This document shows positions 24,643 through 34,059 of a stretch of 40,593 bases of DNA, in pieces. The translations under genes were made by a program, and so were the position numbers. The stretch is taken from NCBI GenBank assembly GCA_902788645.1, contig CADAKW010000023.1:1-40593 (forward strand), given 5' to 3'. The stretch is from an uncultured Lachnospiraceae bacterium. GTDB taxonomy: Bacteria > Bacillota > Clostridia > Lachnospirales > Lachnospiraceae. Each line of letters starts with the position of its first letter. The first letter of the stretch is position 1. The notes under the pieces were generated by a model that saw nothing but the letters and a program-made list of their open reading frames with translations, did not search any database and was not told where the DNA came from.

Positions 24643-25701
24643 ATGTCAAATCCTTTAGACGGACTCCTTACAAAAGAGCAGACAGATCTTGTCTTCGATA
24701 ATATGAGCGATGGCGTAATCATGGTCAATGAGGACGGCATTATTACTTATATCAATTCTGCCTGCGCCAAAATCTTCCATATATCAGCAGAAACAGCCAT
24801 TCAGAGATCCTTTGCGGAAATATTTCTGCAAAACAAAAGAAACCGTGCATTTAATAAACTGTTTCGTTCCAGTATGGAAAAAGGCCAGCTCACAGACAAG
24901 ACCACAGTAAAATATTCTGCTCCCAACGCAAAGGAGACCTCTTTTTTAACGATAGATATCAGTCTGATACAGCAGGAAAATACCACGATACGGCGAAAAG
25001 AACCCTTTCAGGGGATGATCGTCCTGATCGAGGACGTCACAGATACGCAGCTATTGCAGCAGCACGACCACGACTGTGCCTATATTTTCTCCGGCCTGAT
25101 CCTGTGCATCAGCATTTATCTGGCAGCATGGAGTCTTTGTCGTTTCACGCTTCACATTCCTTTGACCACTCACGATTATACAATGATGATCGAGGTGATC
25201 ACCTTTGTCCTCTTCCTTGAGATTGCTTTTTGTACCAGCTTTTCCCTGAAAGAGATCGGATTGATCCCCAATATCCCACGCTGGCGCACCAATCTCAAAG
25301 AAACCCTTACTACCGGCGTGATCGCCTGCCTTGTGATCGTACTGGCAAAGCTTGTCCTGTCACTGGCCGGTTTCCGGATCAAAGGATATTTTATCGGAGG
25401 TTCCCTGCATGGTGCCTATATTTATATCTTCACTGCGTTTATTCAGGAATTTCTGGCAAGAGGTGTCATCCAGAAAAGTGTAAAATCCCTGCTCCATGTC
25501 AAATACCAAAAACAGCTCAGTATCTTTTTAACATCCCTGCTCTTTTCCCTGATGCATCTTCCCTTCGGTTTTTACTTTATGCTGGGTGCCTTTCTGCTGA
25601 GCTGCGCCCTCGGAGTGATCTTTGAACGTCAACGGGATATCTGGGGCTGTGCTGTTCTTCACTGGAGCTGCGGTTATCTTGCTATGTGCCTGTTTTTCTG
25701 A
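24643..25701 (+). CDS. PAS domain fused to CPBP intramembrane metalloprotease
   Basis: 352 residues. Residues 12-130 are a PAS sensor (DGVIMVNEDGIITYINSACA). Six or so membrane segments follow from about 147. The CPBP (CAAX protease/Abi) motifs are there but altered: motif 1 reads IQEFLARGVIQ where EExxxR is usual (first Glu is Gln); motif 2 is FSLMHLPFG; motif 3 is AVLHWSCGY. It could be a sensor-controlled membrane protease or an inactive relative. AAAGGA precedes the ATG by about 10 bases. It is monocistronic, with a terminator shared with recX. Confidence 0.82.
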   Translation: MSNPLDGLLTKEQTDLVFDNMSDGVIMVNEDGIITYINSACAKIFHISAETAIQRSFAEIFLQNKRNRAFNKLFRSSMEKGQLTDKTTVKYSAPNAKETSFLTIDISLIQQENTTIRRKEPFQGMIVLIEDVTDTQLLQQHDHDCAYIFSGLILCISIYLAAWSLCRFTLHIPLTTHDYTMMIEVITFVLFLEIAFCTSFSLKEIGLIPNIPRWRTNLKETLTTGVIACLVIVLAKLVLSLAGFRIKGYFIGGSLHGAYIYIFTAFIQEFLARGVIQKSVKSLLHVKYQKQLSIFLTSLLFSLMHLPFGFYFMLGAFLLSCALGVIFERQRDIWGCAVLHWSCGYLAMCLFF

Positions 25702-25716
25702 TCATCCGCATCCACA

Positions 25717-25763
25717 AAAAACACGGGGCAAGGAAAATAACATTTCCTTTGCCCCGTATTTTT
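25717..25763. terminator. Bidirectional terminator between the PAS-CPBP gene and recX
   Basis: ACGGGGCAAGGAAA (25723-25736) pairs with TTTCCTTTGCCCCGT (25743-25757) with one bulged base. T runs follow on both strands. Confidence 0.9.
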
Positions 25764-26202
25764 ACATATCCAGTGCTCTCTTGATATCGCCCAGACGAAA
25801 ACCTTTGCGATAAAGCTTTGCAGCAATCTTCTGCTTTTCCTCGTAAGAAAACTCTGTCTCACCCTTGGTAAGCTTACGAAGTGCTCCCTGAAGAGCAATC
25901 TCATCATTCTCACAAATCTCTTCTAAAGCCAGATCAATATACTCCTCCGGAACATGTCTCTGATACATGTCCTGACGCATTCTCTGTCTGCTTCTCTGTT
26001 CATGGTGAATCTCCACAAAATGAACGGCATACCGGTAATCATCCAGATAATGAAATGACTTTACATACTCAACAGCATCGTCCACAGCCTCCTGTGAAAA
26101 TCCCTTTGCTGCCAGTTTATCCCTGAGCTGCCACTCTGTCCGGTCCATGTATTTTAGAAGGGACATTGCTTTTTTTCTGGCCTGTAATAATTCATCCTGC
26201 AT
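25762..26202 (-). CDS. recX: Regulatory protein RecX
   Basis: 146 residues with three-helix RecX repeats (LLKYMDRTEWQLRDKLAAKG, then LDDYRYAVHFVE). It binds RecA filaments and modulates recombinase activity. GGAG lies six bases before the ATG at 26202; another ATG four codons upstream is possible. It follows recA by 83 bases on the same strand, the usual arrangement, so it is probably read from the LexA-controlled recA promoter. Confidence 0.9.
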   Translation of the reverse strand: MQDELLQARKKAMSLLKYMDRTEWQLRDKLAAKGFSQEAVDDAVEYVKSFHYLDDYRYAVHFVEIHHEQRSRQRMRQDMYQRHVPEEYIDLALEEICENDEIALQGALRKLTKGETEFSYEEKQKIAAKLYRKGFRLGDIKRALDM

Positions 26203-26285
26203 GAAGCTCTCCATCTTCTGCGCATATCATAAATATACGACTCATTCCCCGGATCTGTACCTGTCTCAATATATTTTCAGACAGA

Positions 26286-27386
26286 TTACTTTTCCTTTAC
26301 TGCGGATGCCTTCTCCGGATCGGCTGCCACTGCAGGTGCCTTGTTGTCTGAAGCCTCCTCCGCTTCATCAGCAGCTCCCTCCTTCGGAATCCTCTTTGCA
26401 CGTACCTTATCCTCAATCTCCTTCATAATATCAGGATTTTCTTTCAGATACTGCTTGGCATTCTCACGTCCCTGACCAATCTTGCTGCCATTATATGCAT
26501 ACCATGCACCACTCTTATTGACAATATTGTCATTGGCAGCCAGATCAAGAATATCTCCCTCTCTGGAAATACCAATACCATATACAAGATCTACCTCAGC
26601 CTCCCGGAACGGAGGTGCCACCTTATTCTTTACAACTTTGATCTTGGCACGGTTACCGATTGCCTCACCGTCTCTCTTGATCACCTCACCACGGCGAACC
26701 TCCAGACGTACAGAGGAATAATACTTCAATGCACGGCCACCCGTCGTCGTCTCCGGATTACCAAACATCACACCAACCTTCTCACGAAGCTGATTGATGA
26801 AGATAACCGTACAACTGGTCTTTCCAATGATACCTGTGAGCTTACGAAGTGCCTGGGACATCAGACGAGCCTGCAATCCCACATGGGAATCTCCCATATC
26901 ACCTTCGATCTCTGCCTTAGGAACAAGAGCTGCCACGGAATCCACAATGATAATATCAATAGCACCGGAACGCACCATCGTTTCTGTGATCTCCAGGGCC
27001 TGCTCACCATTATCCGGCTGGGATATGTATAAATTGTCAATATCAACACCGATGCGCTTTGCATAAACGGGATCCAGCGCATGCTCCGCATCAATAAATC
27101 CTGCAATGCCGCCAAGCTTCTGTACCTCTGCTACAATATGAAGTGCCACGGTAGTCTTACCACCGCCCTCAGGTCCGTATATCTCTACAATCCTTCCCTT
27201 CGGAATACCTCCCACTCCCAATGCAAGATCAAGTCCTAAAGATCCTGTGGGAAATGTCTCCACATTCATGTGTGTATTATCTCCCAGCTTCATTACCGAG
27301 CCCTTGCCATATGCTTTCTCAATCTGTGCAACAGCAGACTCCAGTGCCTTTCTTTTATTCTCATCAATTTTAATCTCTTTTGCCAT
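26286..27386 (-). CDS. recA: Recombinase RecA
   Basis: 366 residues. Walker [10 protein letters not shown] (71-79), [28 protein letters not shown] (L1 loop region) and [13 protein letters not shown] (L2) are all as in the family. A long acidic/Ala-rich C-terminal tail follows. It catalyses strand exchange and triggers self-cleavage of LexA and of S24 repressors such as the one at 7149. GAGGAG precedes the ATG. Promoter and LexA box lie just upstream. Confidence 0.99.
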   Translation of the reverse strand: MAKEIKIDENKRKALESAVAQIEKAYGKGSVMKLGDNTHMNVETFPTGSLGLDLALGVGGIPKGRIVEIYGPEGGGKTTVALHIVAEVQKLGGIAGFIDAEHALDPVYAKRIGVDIDNLYISQPDNGEQALEITETMVRSGAIDIIIVDSVAALVPKAEIEGDMGDSHVGLQARLMSQALRKLTGIIGKTSCTVIFINQLREKVGVMFGNPETTTGGRALKYYSSVRLEVRRGEVIKRDGEAIGNRAKIKVVKNKVAPPFREAEVDLVYGIGISREGDILDLAANDNIVNKSGAWYAYNGSKIGQGRENAKQYLKENPDIMKEIEDKVRAKRIPKEGAADEAEEASDNKAPAVAADPEKASAVKEK

Positions 27387-27405
27387 AATGCTCCTCGCTT
27401 TCTAA

Positions 27406-27419
27406 CGAACAAATGTTCT
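27406..27419 (-). promoter_or_regulatory. LexA box of recA
   Basis: CGAACAAATGTTCT contains a perfect GAAC-N4-GTTC palindrome (27407-27418), matching the Firmicutes LexA operator. It lies just downstream of the -10, so bound LexA would block initiation. Confidence 0.9.
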
Positions 27420-27428
27420 TCTTTTCTA

Positions 27429-27457
27429 AGCATAAACTATTTTCGGACTGCTGTCAA
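27429..27457 (-). promoter_or_regulatory. recA promoter
   Basis: On the minus strand TTGACA (27452-27457) and TATGCT (27429-27434) are spaced 17 bp. The 70 bases beyond towards 27555 are AT-rich with a weak inverted repeat (AATCCTGT/ACAGGGATT) that may end the upstream gene's transcript. Confidence 0.85.
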
Positions 27458-27555
27458 CAGTAAATATCAGGTGAGAAAATCTTATCATAAATCCCTGTTT
27501 TGTACAATTACATTTACAGGATTATTATCTTATTTATAAAATTTTAAGCTATTCC

Positions 27556-28632
27556 CTAATGCTCCGGTTGTTCATTATGCTTCATAACATATTTCCGGGT
27601 ATATTTCATTACATAGTCCTGAGTGATCAGATGATAATGATTCATGGCATTCAGTGTCCTGAAAAACTCTGTCCGTGTGATCGGTGCAGATAAGAGTTCA
27701 TCCAGCACCCCCTCCAGCTTCTGCCGGTATTCTTCCAATGTATATATGTTGTTTTTGCATAAAATGCCATACCGGTAAATGTCTTTAAAATATTCGTCAA
27801 ACCGGTCCGATGTATTGATGGCATCATCCACCAGAAACGGTGCTCTCGTAAGAATACTAAAAATGCCTTTCATGGAAGTATTGGTAAACGATATCCCCGG
27901 ATGGATCGTAAACAGATTTTTCACATAAACCATCTGCCCATCCTTTGTATTTTCTTTGTATTCCGGCAGATACGGTTTATAGATCTTTGACATAAAACCA
28001 GAATACTGAAACGGCGCATAATCTTTATCAGGATCTGCCGTGACATTTTTATCATAATAAACACCCTGTATATCATTGTACGGTATCTGAAATTCCCTGG
28101 CACTCTGCTCCATAATCAGCAAATGCAGATGGGTGTCGGTCCTCCAGACAATGGCCGGTGCCTGCCGTATCTTCTCTGCCGGATACATATCAACCATAGC
28201 AAAAACATGCTTCTGTTTGATCTTATGCTCTTTTGCAAGTCCCTTAAGCTTCTTGGCATTCATAGAAGACAGGTACTGCAGCTTTGCCTTTTCCTTCTCC
28301 TTGGAATACCAGACAGCCTCCTGACCGCCTTCTTCCGTCTCTGCCGCCTTCCCCGTACCGCTCTCTCCCTGCTGTTCCCGGGCTTTCTCTTTTTCTTTTT
28401 TTATCTTATCTTTTTGACTTTTTCGTTCCATTTCCGTCAAGGAAGCAGACTGCGATGTGACAAACGCCGCCAGCGCACAGACAAAAGCTCCCGTTCCGCA
28501 GGTAAAGGAACCAAGGGCCACCGCCAGCACCACCAGCAGGATCGTTGCCAGGCCCATTATAAAGACAGACCACAAAAATATCCTGGCTTTGGCACTTCCA
28601 TGGAACATTGTATTAATAATCCTGTTCATCAT
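27556..28632 (-). CDS. Hypothetical membrane protein
   Basis: 358 residues, family not recognised. Two membrane helices near the N-terminus (about 17-38 and 42-62) are followed by a highly charged, probably coiled-coil stretch (65-130, rich in Lys and Glu), then a soluble C-terminal domain of about 230 residues with no motif I know. The charged part probably faces the cytoplasm. Its ATG overlaps the stop of the DUF1653 gene (ATGATGA), so the two are translated together and probably function together. Confidence 0.8.
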   Translation of the reverse strand: MMNRIINTMFHGSAKARIFLWSVFIMGLATILLVVLAVALGSFTCGTGAFVCALAAFVTSQSASLTEMERKSQKDKIKKEKEKAREQQGESGTGKAAETEEGGQEAVWYSKEKEKAKLQYLSSMNAKKLKGLAKEHKIKQKHVFAMVDMYPAEKIRQAPAIVWRTDTHLHLLIMEQSAREFQIPYNDIQGVYYDKNVTADPDKDYAPFQYSGFMSKIYKPYLPEYKENTKDGQMVYVKNLFTIHPGISFTNTSMKGIFSILTRAPFLVDDAINTSDRFDEYFKDIYRYGILCKNNIYTLEEYRQKLEGVLDELLSAPITRTEFFRTLNAMNHYHLITQDYVMKYTRKYVMKHNEQPEH

Positions 28633-29267
28633 CGCCGCAGTCGTCCTCCCTCATATTTTTCATATGTTTCGAGACAATGGAGAAGTGTGTCATAATGCTC
28701 CTGACTGCTGCCATCCTCCAGCACAACATCCAATGCCGCTGCCAGATTATTGAGATAAAGCTCATTCATATAATCACGAAGTCCCACAAGGATCTGCCTC
28801 TTTTCCCGATATGTTTCTGCATCCAGAAGCGCAAGAAATCCTCTGCGGGCAATCTCTTCGTCTGTCATCCTGCCTGTCAGAAGCTTTTCTCCCTGATCAT
28901 TGATCAGAATTGTCCGGAGTTCCAAGTCACTCACCGGTTCCCCGTCTTTAGAAATCTCTGCCATGCCATCCGATTTTCTCTCCTGTATTGCGTCCTGTTG
29001 TACCTGTTTTGCATCCTGTTGTATCTGATCCCGGAAAGCTGCCTGTTCAAAACGATACTGCTGGCGGCATTCCGGGTATTTCTCATGATCCAAACTGTCC
29101 AAAAACACGGACAGTGATCTCACCCACACCTGAAACGGCGGATACATCCCCTGATAAACCACCATGTCCTCTCCTGTTTCGGAATCCTTTGCAAGCTCCC
29201 TGATCTGATATATCTTCCCTTTAAAGTGCCTATAAAACTCTCCGGGCACCGGTTTCTTCCTCTCCAT
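28629..29267 (-). CDS. DUF1653 domain protein
   Basis: 212 residues. Residues 5-66 match DUF1653 (PVPGEFYRHFKGKIYQI, then VVYQGMYPPFQVWVR), a small SH3-like domain of unknown role. The rest is helical, including a Gln-rich stretch with repeated QQDA (about 85-95), and is not recognised. The ATG at 29267 is preferred; an upstream ATG adds 16 residues that do not belong to the domain. It is coupled to the next gene by overlapping stop and start. Confidence 0.83.
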   Translation of the reverse strand: MERKKPVPGEFYRHFKGKIYQIRELAKDSETGEDMVVYQGMYPPFQVWVRSLSVFLDSLDHEKYPECRQQYRFEQAAFRDQIQQDAKQVQQDAIQERKSDGMAEISKDGEPVSDLELRTILINDQGEKLLTGRMTDEEIARRGFLALLDAETYREKRQILVGLRDYMNELYLNNLAAALDVVLEDGSSQEHYDTLLHCLETYEKYEGGRLRR

Positions 29268-29396
29268 AAAACACTCATTCCTTTCTCTGTCCACGGATCT
29301 TCCGATCACAGACAATCCTTCTCACAGGTATATTATAGGCTGTTTTCCACCGATCCGCAATTTATTTTTCCCGACAGGCTATTACCGGATTCTGCC

Positions 29397-29424
29397 TTGA
29401 CTTTTCCTATGGGTATGCTATACT
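29397..29424 (+). promoter_or_regulatory. Promoter of the thiM-thiE unit
   Basis: TTGACT (29397-29402) and TATACT (29419-29424) are spaced 16 bp. The start would be near 29431, so the leader before the terminator hairpin is only about 20 nt. Confidence 0.75.
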
Positions 29425-29450
29425 GAGATCAGATTTTGTCAGAATATAAC

Positions 29451-29509
29451 AAACGGCAGAAGAAGGGGCATACCACCTCGGGTATGATTTCTTTTTCTGC
29501 CGTTTTTTT
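29451..29509 (+). promoter_or_regulatory. Candidate HMP-PP (thiS-motif) riboswitch embedded in a terminator
   Basis: AAACGGCAGAA (29451-29461) pairs with TTCTGCCGTTT (29495-29505) and runs into seven T, a clear terminator between promoter and thiM. Inside it a second stem CATACC/GGTATG (29469-29474, 29481-29486) closes a 6-base loop, with GGGG (29465-29468) unpaired between the stems. HMP-PP riboswitches are known as very small aptamers embedded in a terminator stem, mostly before thiazole-branch genes. Position and architecture fit; I could not compare it with the consensus base by base. It is not a TPP aptamer. Confidence 0.62.
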
Positions 29510-29530
29510 ATGAAAGGACGGTATTTACAA

Positions 29531-30370
29531 ATGAATATTACAGAAGAAGCAAAAGAGATTTTTGATAATATCCGGCGGGTGGCACCTGTTGTCCACAATA
29601 TTTCGAATTATATCACTGCCACAGACTGCGCCAACATGACGCTGGCATGCGGAGGCTCTCCCACAATGGCCGATGACCCGGATGAAGTGGCTGATATCTC
29701 TGCCGGCTGTAACGGCTGTGTGATCAACATGGGAAACACCGGCGGCTTTCTGGAGGAATCCATGCTCCGCATGGGCCGGAAAAATAACGAGCTGGAGCAT
29801 CCTGTCGTCTTTGATCCCGTCGGAGCCGGTGCTGCACACCGTCGTAATGACGTACTGGAAAATCTCATGAACAATATCCGCTTTACCGTTATCCGCGGAA
29901 ACATCTCTGAGATCAAATATGTTGGTGATAAAAGTTCCCATGCAAAGGGAGTCGATGCAGCAAATGAGGATCTTGCCAATGAGGACAATATCTATGAGCT
30001 TGCGGAATATGCCAAAAAGATCAGTGCCATCACCTGCTCTGTGATCGCCATCAGCGGTCCTATCGATATCGTTGCCAATGCAGATACCGCTTATCTGATC
30101 CGCAACGGTCATCCTATGATGTCCCGCATCACCGGTACCGGATGCATGCTTTCCAGTGCCATCGGCGTATTTGTGTCTGCCAATCCATACAAAGCTCTGG
30201 AGGCAACAGTAACCGCAATGGCTGCTTATGGCTATGCCGGAGAGCTCGCATACGAAAAGACAGTGCGTACCGAAGGTGGAACCGGTTCTCTGCGCACCTT
30301 CCTGATCGACTATATGAGCAATATGAACTATGAAACCTTCCTGAAAGGTGCTAAGATCGAACGGGTATAA
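29531..30370 (+). CDS. thiM: Hydroxyethylthiazole kinase
   Basis: 279 residues, ribokinase-like fold. It phosphorylates salvaged 4-methyl-5-hydroxyethylthiazole to HET-P. Visible: VHNISNYITATDCANMTLACGGSP-type opening, FDPVGAGAAHRR, and the catalytic TGTGCMLSSA. The ATG at 29531 is preferred to one at 29510 within the terminator run; AAAGGACGG lies between them. It leads the unit thiM-thiE-HAD behind the candidate riboswitch. Thiazole synthesis genes are not nearby, consistent with salvage. Confidence 0.96.
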   Translation: MNITEEAKEIFDNIRRVAPVVHNISNYITATDCANMTLACGGSPTMADDPDEVADISAGCNGCVINMGNTGGFLEESMLRMGRKNNELEHPVVFDPVGAGAAHRRNDVLENLMNNIRFTVIRGNISEIKYVGDKSSHAKGVDAANEDLANEDNIYELAEYAKKISAITCSVIAISGPIDIVANADTAYLIRNGHPMMSRITGTGCMLSSAIGVFVSANPYKALEATVTAMAAYGYAGELAYEKTVRTEGGTGSLRTFLIDYMSNMNYETFLKGAKIERV

Positions 30371-30467
30371 ATTATTAAGTTTTTTATAAGAAATTTAATA
30401 ATTATAAGAACTTCGTTTTTCATCAATTCAATATACAAATATCAAAAATGAAAGGATAAAATTTATT

Positions 30468-31112
30468 ATGTCATATCCATTACAAAAAGAAGACCTTACA
30501 TTATATGCTATTACCGACCGTTACTGGCTGAACGGCAATAAACTCACCGACGTTGTAGAAGACGTCCTGAAAAACGGGGCAACTTTTCTGCAGCTTCGTG
30601 AAAAGGAATTTTCCCACGAAGAAATGGTTCAGGAGGCAAAAGAGATCAAAGAAATTGCTGCCAGATATCACGTACCGTTTGTGATCAATGATGATATTTA
30701 TGCGGCAAAGGAAATTGATGCAGACGGCGTACATATCGGCCAGAGCGACATGGAATATCAAAAAGCACGGGAGATCCTGGGACCGGACAAGATCATCGGA
30801 GTCTCCGCAGGTAATCTGGAGCAGGCAGTTGCAGCAGAAAAAGCGGGAGCCGATTATATTGGCGTGGGAGCTGTTTTTACCACCAGCACCAAACTGGATC
30901 ATACCCGTATTACCTTTGAAACCCTGAAGGAGATCACCTCCACCGTATCCATCCCTGTCGTTGCCATCGGCGGGATCAGCGCTGACAATCTGACACAGCT
31001 TAAGGGCACCGGTATTGATGGTATCTCTGTTATCTCAGCAATTTTCGGACAGCCTGATCCCGGTGCTGCCACAAAGGATCTGCTTCACCGCACAAAGGAG
31101 ATGCTCTCATGA
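30468..31112 (+). CDS. thiE: Thiamin-phosphate synthase
   Basis: 214 residues, TIM barrel. It couples HMP-PP and HET-P to thiamin phosphate. Visible: LYAITDRYWL, LQLREKEFS, FVINDDIYAA, GVHIGQSDM, IGVGAVFTTSTK and VVAIGGIS, all family landmarks with diphosphate and thiazole contacts. AAAGGA lies about 12 bases before the start. The 97-base gap after thiM is AT-rich, with an ATTATTAA/TTAATAAT inverted repeat but no strong terminator, so they are probably co-transcribed. Its stop overlaps the HAD gene start (ATGA). Confidence 0.96.
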   Translation: MSYPLQKEDLTLYAITDRYWLNGNKLTDVVEDVLKNGATFLQLREKEFSHEEMVQEAKEIKEIAARYHVPFVINDDIYAAKEIDADGVHIGQSDMEYQKAREILGPDKIIGVSAGNLEQAVAAEKAGADYIGVGAVFTTSTKLDHTRITFETLKEITSTVSIPVVAIGGISADNLTQLKGTGIDGISVISAIFGQPDPGAATKDLLHRTKEMLS

Positions 31113-31744
31113 ATTCCATAAAAAACGCAAAGCTTTATATTTTTGATATGGATGGAACGCTTCTTGATTCCATGGGAGAATGGACGCACCTTGGACGAAA
31201 CTATCTGTTGTCCAAGGGAATCACTCCGCCTGCCGATCTGGAAGAAACCATCGACGCCATGACCATGGATGAATCCGCCGCTTACTTTCAGACCTTAGGC
31301 ATTCACGGAGAGATTTCCAAGATCAATCAGGAAATCATGGAATTGATCCACCGTTCCTACCAATATCAGATTCCATTAAAGCCCGGTATCAAAGAGTTGT
31401 TACAGGAACTGTCCACAAAAAAGGACAGTATCCTCTGCGTTTTAACAACATCGGAGCGCGACTGCGCTGTCAATGCTTTTCAACGTCTTGGAATACTGTC
31501 CTATTTTAAGGACATACATACCAGCTTTGAAATCGGTCTGAACAAACGGACCGGTATGATCTACCAGCATGTGTGTAAGCTCTATCAGGTCTCTCCGGCA
31601 GATACCGTTGTATTTGAGGATGCACCATATGCCATCCACGCTGCCAAGGAGGCCGGATGCTATGTCTATGCCGTCCCGGAGGAAACCTACCGGGATGATT
31701 GGCCGGACTGCGAAAGCACTGCGGATGATATACTCCAGTTGTGA
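31109..31744 (+). CDS. HAD-superfamily phosphatase, possibly acting on thiamin phosphate
   Basis: 211 residues. HAD motif I is IFDMDGTLLDS (nucleophile Asp13, acid Asp15), a helical cap of the phosphoglucomutase-like type (about 20-90) follows, motif II is CVLTTSE and motif IV is VVFEDAPYAIHAAKEAG. Its translation is coupled to thiE, suggesting a thiamin-linked substrate such as thiamin phosphate or a damaged intermediate; this is inference only. Its last 58 bases overlap the end of thiD on the other strand. Confidence 0.85.
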   Translation: MNSIKNAKLYIFDMDGTLLDSMGEWTHLGRNYLLSKGITPPADLEETIDAMTMDESAAYFQTLGIHGEISKINQEIMELIHRSYQYQIPLKPGIKELLQELSTKKDSILCVLTTSERDCAVNAFQRLGILSYFKDIHTSFEIGLNKRTGMIYQHVCKLYQVSPADTVVFEDAPYAIHAAKEAGCYVYAVPEETYRDDWPDCESTADDILQL

Positions 31745-32592
31745 TCCAACGGTCCATTTCCGTGTCCCAGATCAAGCCCTGTAGACATAGCACTTCGCAC
31801 ATATACCTTGGCAATCCCTACTGCTTCCTCCAGGGAATATCCCCGTGCCAGCGCACTTGCAATCGCTGAGGAAAGCGTACATCCGGTTCCATGGGTATTA
31901 TTGCACTCAATCCTTTCCGCCGGAAACCAGACCGTCTCTTTTTGATACAACAGATCATCTGCCGCCTGTGTCATATGACCGCCCTTTAAAAGCACATTGC
32001 AGCCATACCTTTTCCGGATCGTCTGTGCTGCCATTTCCATCATGGTTTGATCCGCAATCCGCACAGGTGATGCCATTTTCGATGCCACCTGTTTATTTTC
32101 CATCGGTCTGCCATCTGCTTTATCTGATCCGTCAACAGCTTTCAGTATCTCCTCCGCTTCCGGAATATTCGGTGTCACAAGCTCAGCCAGAGGAAACAGC
32201 CGTCGCAGCATTTGTTCCCTTCCCTCTGCCTCCAAAAGACTTCTGCCGCTGGTGGATACCATGACCGGATCAAGTATCACATGCTCAGGGCGATACTTTT
32301 CCAGAATATCAGCCACAGCTGCCACTGCATCTGCCGTGGCAAGCATCCCAATCTTTACCGCATCGGGCATAATGTCACTCATCACAGCCTCAAGCTGCTG
32401 CCGGATCATTTCTCCGGTAATATTCTGAACACCTGTTACACCACAGGTATTTTGTGCCGTCACTGCCGTGATCACACTCATGCCATATACATCGAAAGCT
32501 GACATGGTCTTTAAATCCGCCTGAATTCCGGCACCACCACTGCAGTCGGAGCCTGCGACGGTCAAAACCACCGGTGGATTCTTTCTATTCAT
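31687..32592 (-). CDS. thiD: Hydroxymethylpyrimidine/phosphomethylpyrimidine kinase
   Basis: 301 residues, ribokinase-like. It phosphorylates HMP and HMP-P to HMP-PP. Visible: VAGSDCSGGAGIQADLKT (12-29), VKIGML, LDPVMVSTSG, TPNIPEAEEIL and the catalytic NTHGTGCTLSSA. It is longer than usual because of a loop of about 30 residues after LTPN-type strand (DGSDKADGRPMENKQVASK). It follows thiC by 74 bases, so it shares the TPP-controlled transcript. Its end runs convergently into the HAD gene with no terminator between. Confidence 0.95.
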   Translation of the reverse strand: MNRKNPPVVLTVAGSDCSGGAGIQADLKTMSAFDVYGMSVITAVTAQNTCGVTGVQNITGEMIRQQLEAVMSDIMPDAVKIGMLATADAVAAVADILEKYRPEHVILDPVMVSTSGRSLLEAEGREQMLRRLFPLAELVTPNIPEAEEILKAVDGSDKADGRPMENKQVASKMASPVRIADQTMMEMAAQTIRKRYGCNVLLKGGHMTQAADDLLYQKETVWFPAERIECNNTHGTGCTLSSAIASALARGYSLEEAVGIAKVYVRSAMSTGLDLGHGNGPLDHNWSISSAVLSQSGQSSR

Positions 32593-32666
32593 CGTACAAC
32601 CTCACATAAAATTTTTGATACGTAAAACACCGATTTTGCATTTTGCGCAGAATAAAGCATAAATTT

Positions 32667-33974
32667 CTATTCGTCAAAGATTGATACAATCTCTCCGTCC
32701 AGGATCTTATTCATATTCTTGACCGCACAGAAGTTACCACACATAGAACAGGTATCTTCCTTCTCCGGTGCTGCCTCTGCACGATATCTTCTCGCCTTTT
32801 CCGGATCGATGGAAAGCTCAAAGGTTTTCTCCCAGTCAAGGGCACGACGGGCTGCTGCCATCTCATCATCCCAGTCTCTTGCTCCCGGAAGTCCTTTGGC
32901 AATATCTGCTGCATGAGCTGCAATCTTAGATGCAATGATTCCTTCCTTTACATCATTCAGATCCGGCAGACGAAGATGCTCTGCAGGCGTTACATAACAC
33001 AGGAAGGAAGCTCCGTATGTTGCAGCAATCGCACCGCCAATGGCAGATGTAATATGATCATAGCCCGGAGCAATATCCGTAACAAGAGGTCCCAGTACAT
33101 AAAATGGTGCTCCCTTACAGATTGTCTTCTGAATCTCCATATTGGCCTTGATCTGGTCTAACGGCATATGACCCGGTCCCTCGATCATAACCTGAACATC
33201 CTTCTCCCAGGCACGTCTGGTAAGCTCGCCGAGAGTGATCAGCTCCTGGATCTGGGATACATCCGATGCATCCTTTAAGCATCCCGGACGGCAGGCATCA
33301 CCAAGACTCATGGTAACATCGTACTCTCTGCAGATATCCAGCACTTCATCATAATACTCATAAAACGGGTTTTCATTGCCTGTCATTTCCATCCATGCAT
33401 AAATAATAGAACCACCACGGGATACGATATTCATCAGACGCTTGTCCTGACGGAAATGACGCGCTGTCTCCTTATTAACTCCGCAATGAATGGTCATGAA
33501 ATCCACGCCATCCTCTGCATGCATCCGCACAATGTCGAGCCATTCCTTCGCTGTGATCTCCTTCAATGCCTTATGATAATATACAACCGCATCATAGATC
33601 GGCACTGTTCCGATCGTAGCCGGACATTCTGCCGTCAGCTTACGGCGAAACTTCTGGGTATCTCCGCTGGAGCTTAAGTCCATGATTGCCTCAGCTCCCA
33701 TATCTACGGCACTTTTTACCTTTTCCATCTCCATGTCAAGATCTGTCCAGTCACGGGAGGTTCCCAGATTGACATTAATCTTGGTACGAAGGGCACTTCC
33801 GATTCCATTCGGACTTAATGATCTATGGTTTTTATTAGCCGGAATGATCACCTGTCCCTTGGCGATCAAATCCCGAAGAACCTCTACATCCATATTTTCC
33901 TTGGCTGCCACAATCTCCATCTCCGGAGTAATAATATCCTTTCTCGCTGCATCCATCTGTGTCGTGTAATCCAT
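32667..33974 (-). CDS. thiC: Phosphomethylpyrimidine synthase (radical SAM)
   Basis: 435 residues. It converts aminoimidazole ribotide to HMP-P. Visible: [47 protein letters not shown] and the terminal iron-sulfur motif CSMCGNFC. The cysteine spacing there is C-x2-C-x3-C, one residue shorter than the C-x2-C-x4-C of proteobacterial ThiC; I believe this short form is normal in clostridia. The start at 33974 has GTGAGGT before it. It lies behind a TPP riboswitch. Confidence 0.98.
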   Translation of the reverse strand: MDYTTQMDAARKDIITPEMEIVAAKENMDVEVLRDLIAKGQVIIPANKNHRSLSPNGIGSALRTKINVNLGTSRDWTDLDMEMEKVKSAVDMGAEAIMDLSSSGDTQKFRRKLTAECPATIGTVPIYDAVVYYHKALKEITAKEWLDIVRMHAEDGVDFMTIHCGVNKETARHFRQDKRLMNIVSRGGSIIYAWMEMTGNENPFYEYYDEVLDICREYDVTMSLGDACRPGCLKDASDVSQIQELITLGELTRRAWEKDVQVMIEGPGHMPLDQIKANMEIQKTICKGAPFYVLGPLVTDIAPGYDHITSAIGGAIAATYGASFLCYVTPAEHLRLPDLNDVKEGIIASKIAAHAADIAKGLPGARDWDDEMAAARRALDWEKTFELSIDPEKARRYRAEAAPEKEDTCSMCGNFCAVKNMNKILDGEIVSIFDE

Positions 33975-34059
33975 AATCTACCTCACTTTTCCACAAAAAA
34001 ACTTCATTACGCATCCTCTCGGAGTCTTCCCTTTAACAGAAATAAAAACTTCCTGACAA

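Noticed and set aside
29397..29530. TPP riboswitch before thiM
   Set aside because: A CTGAGA-like run occurs near the start point, but the rest of the TPP aptamer core is missing and the leader is too short.
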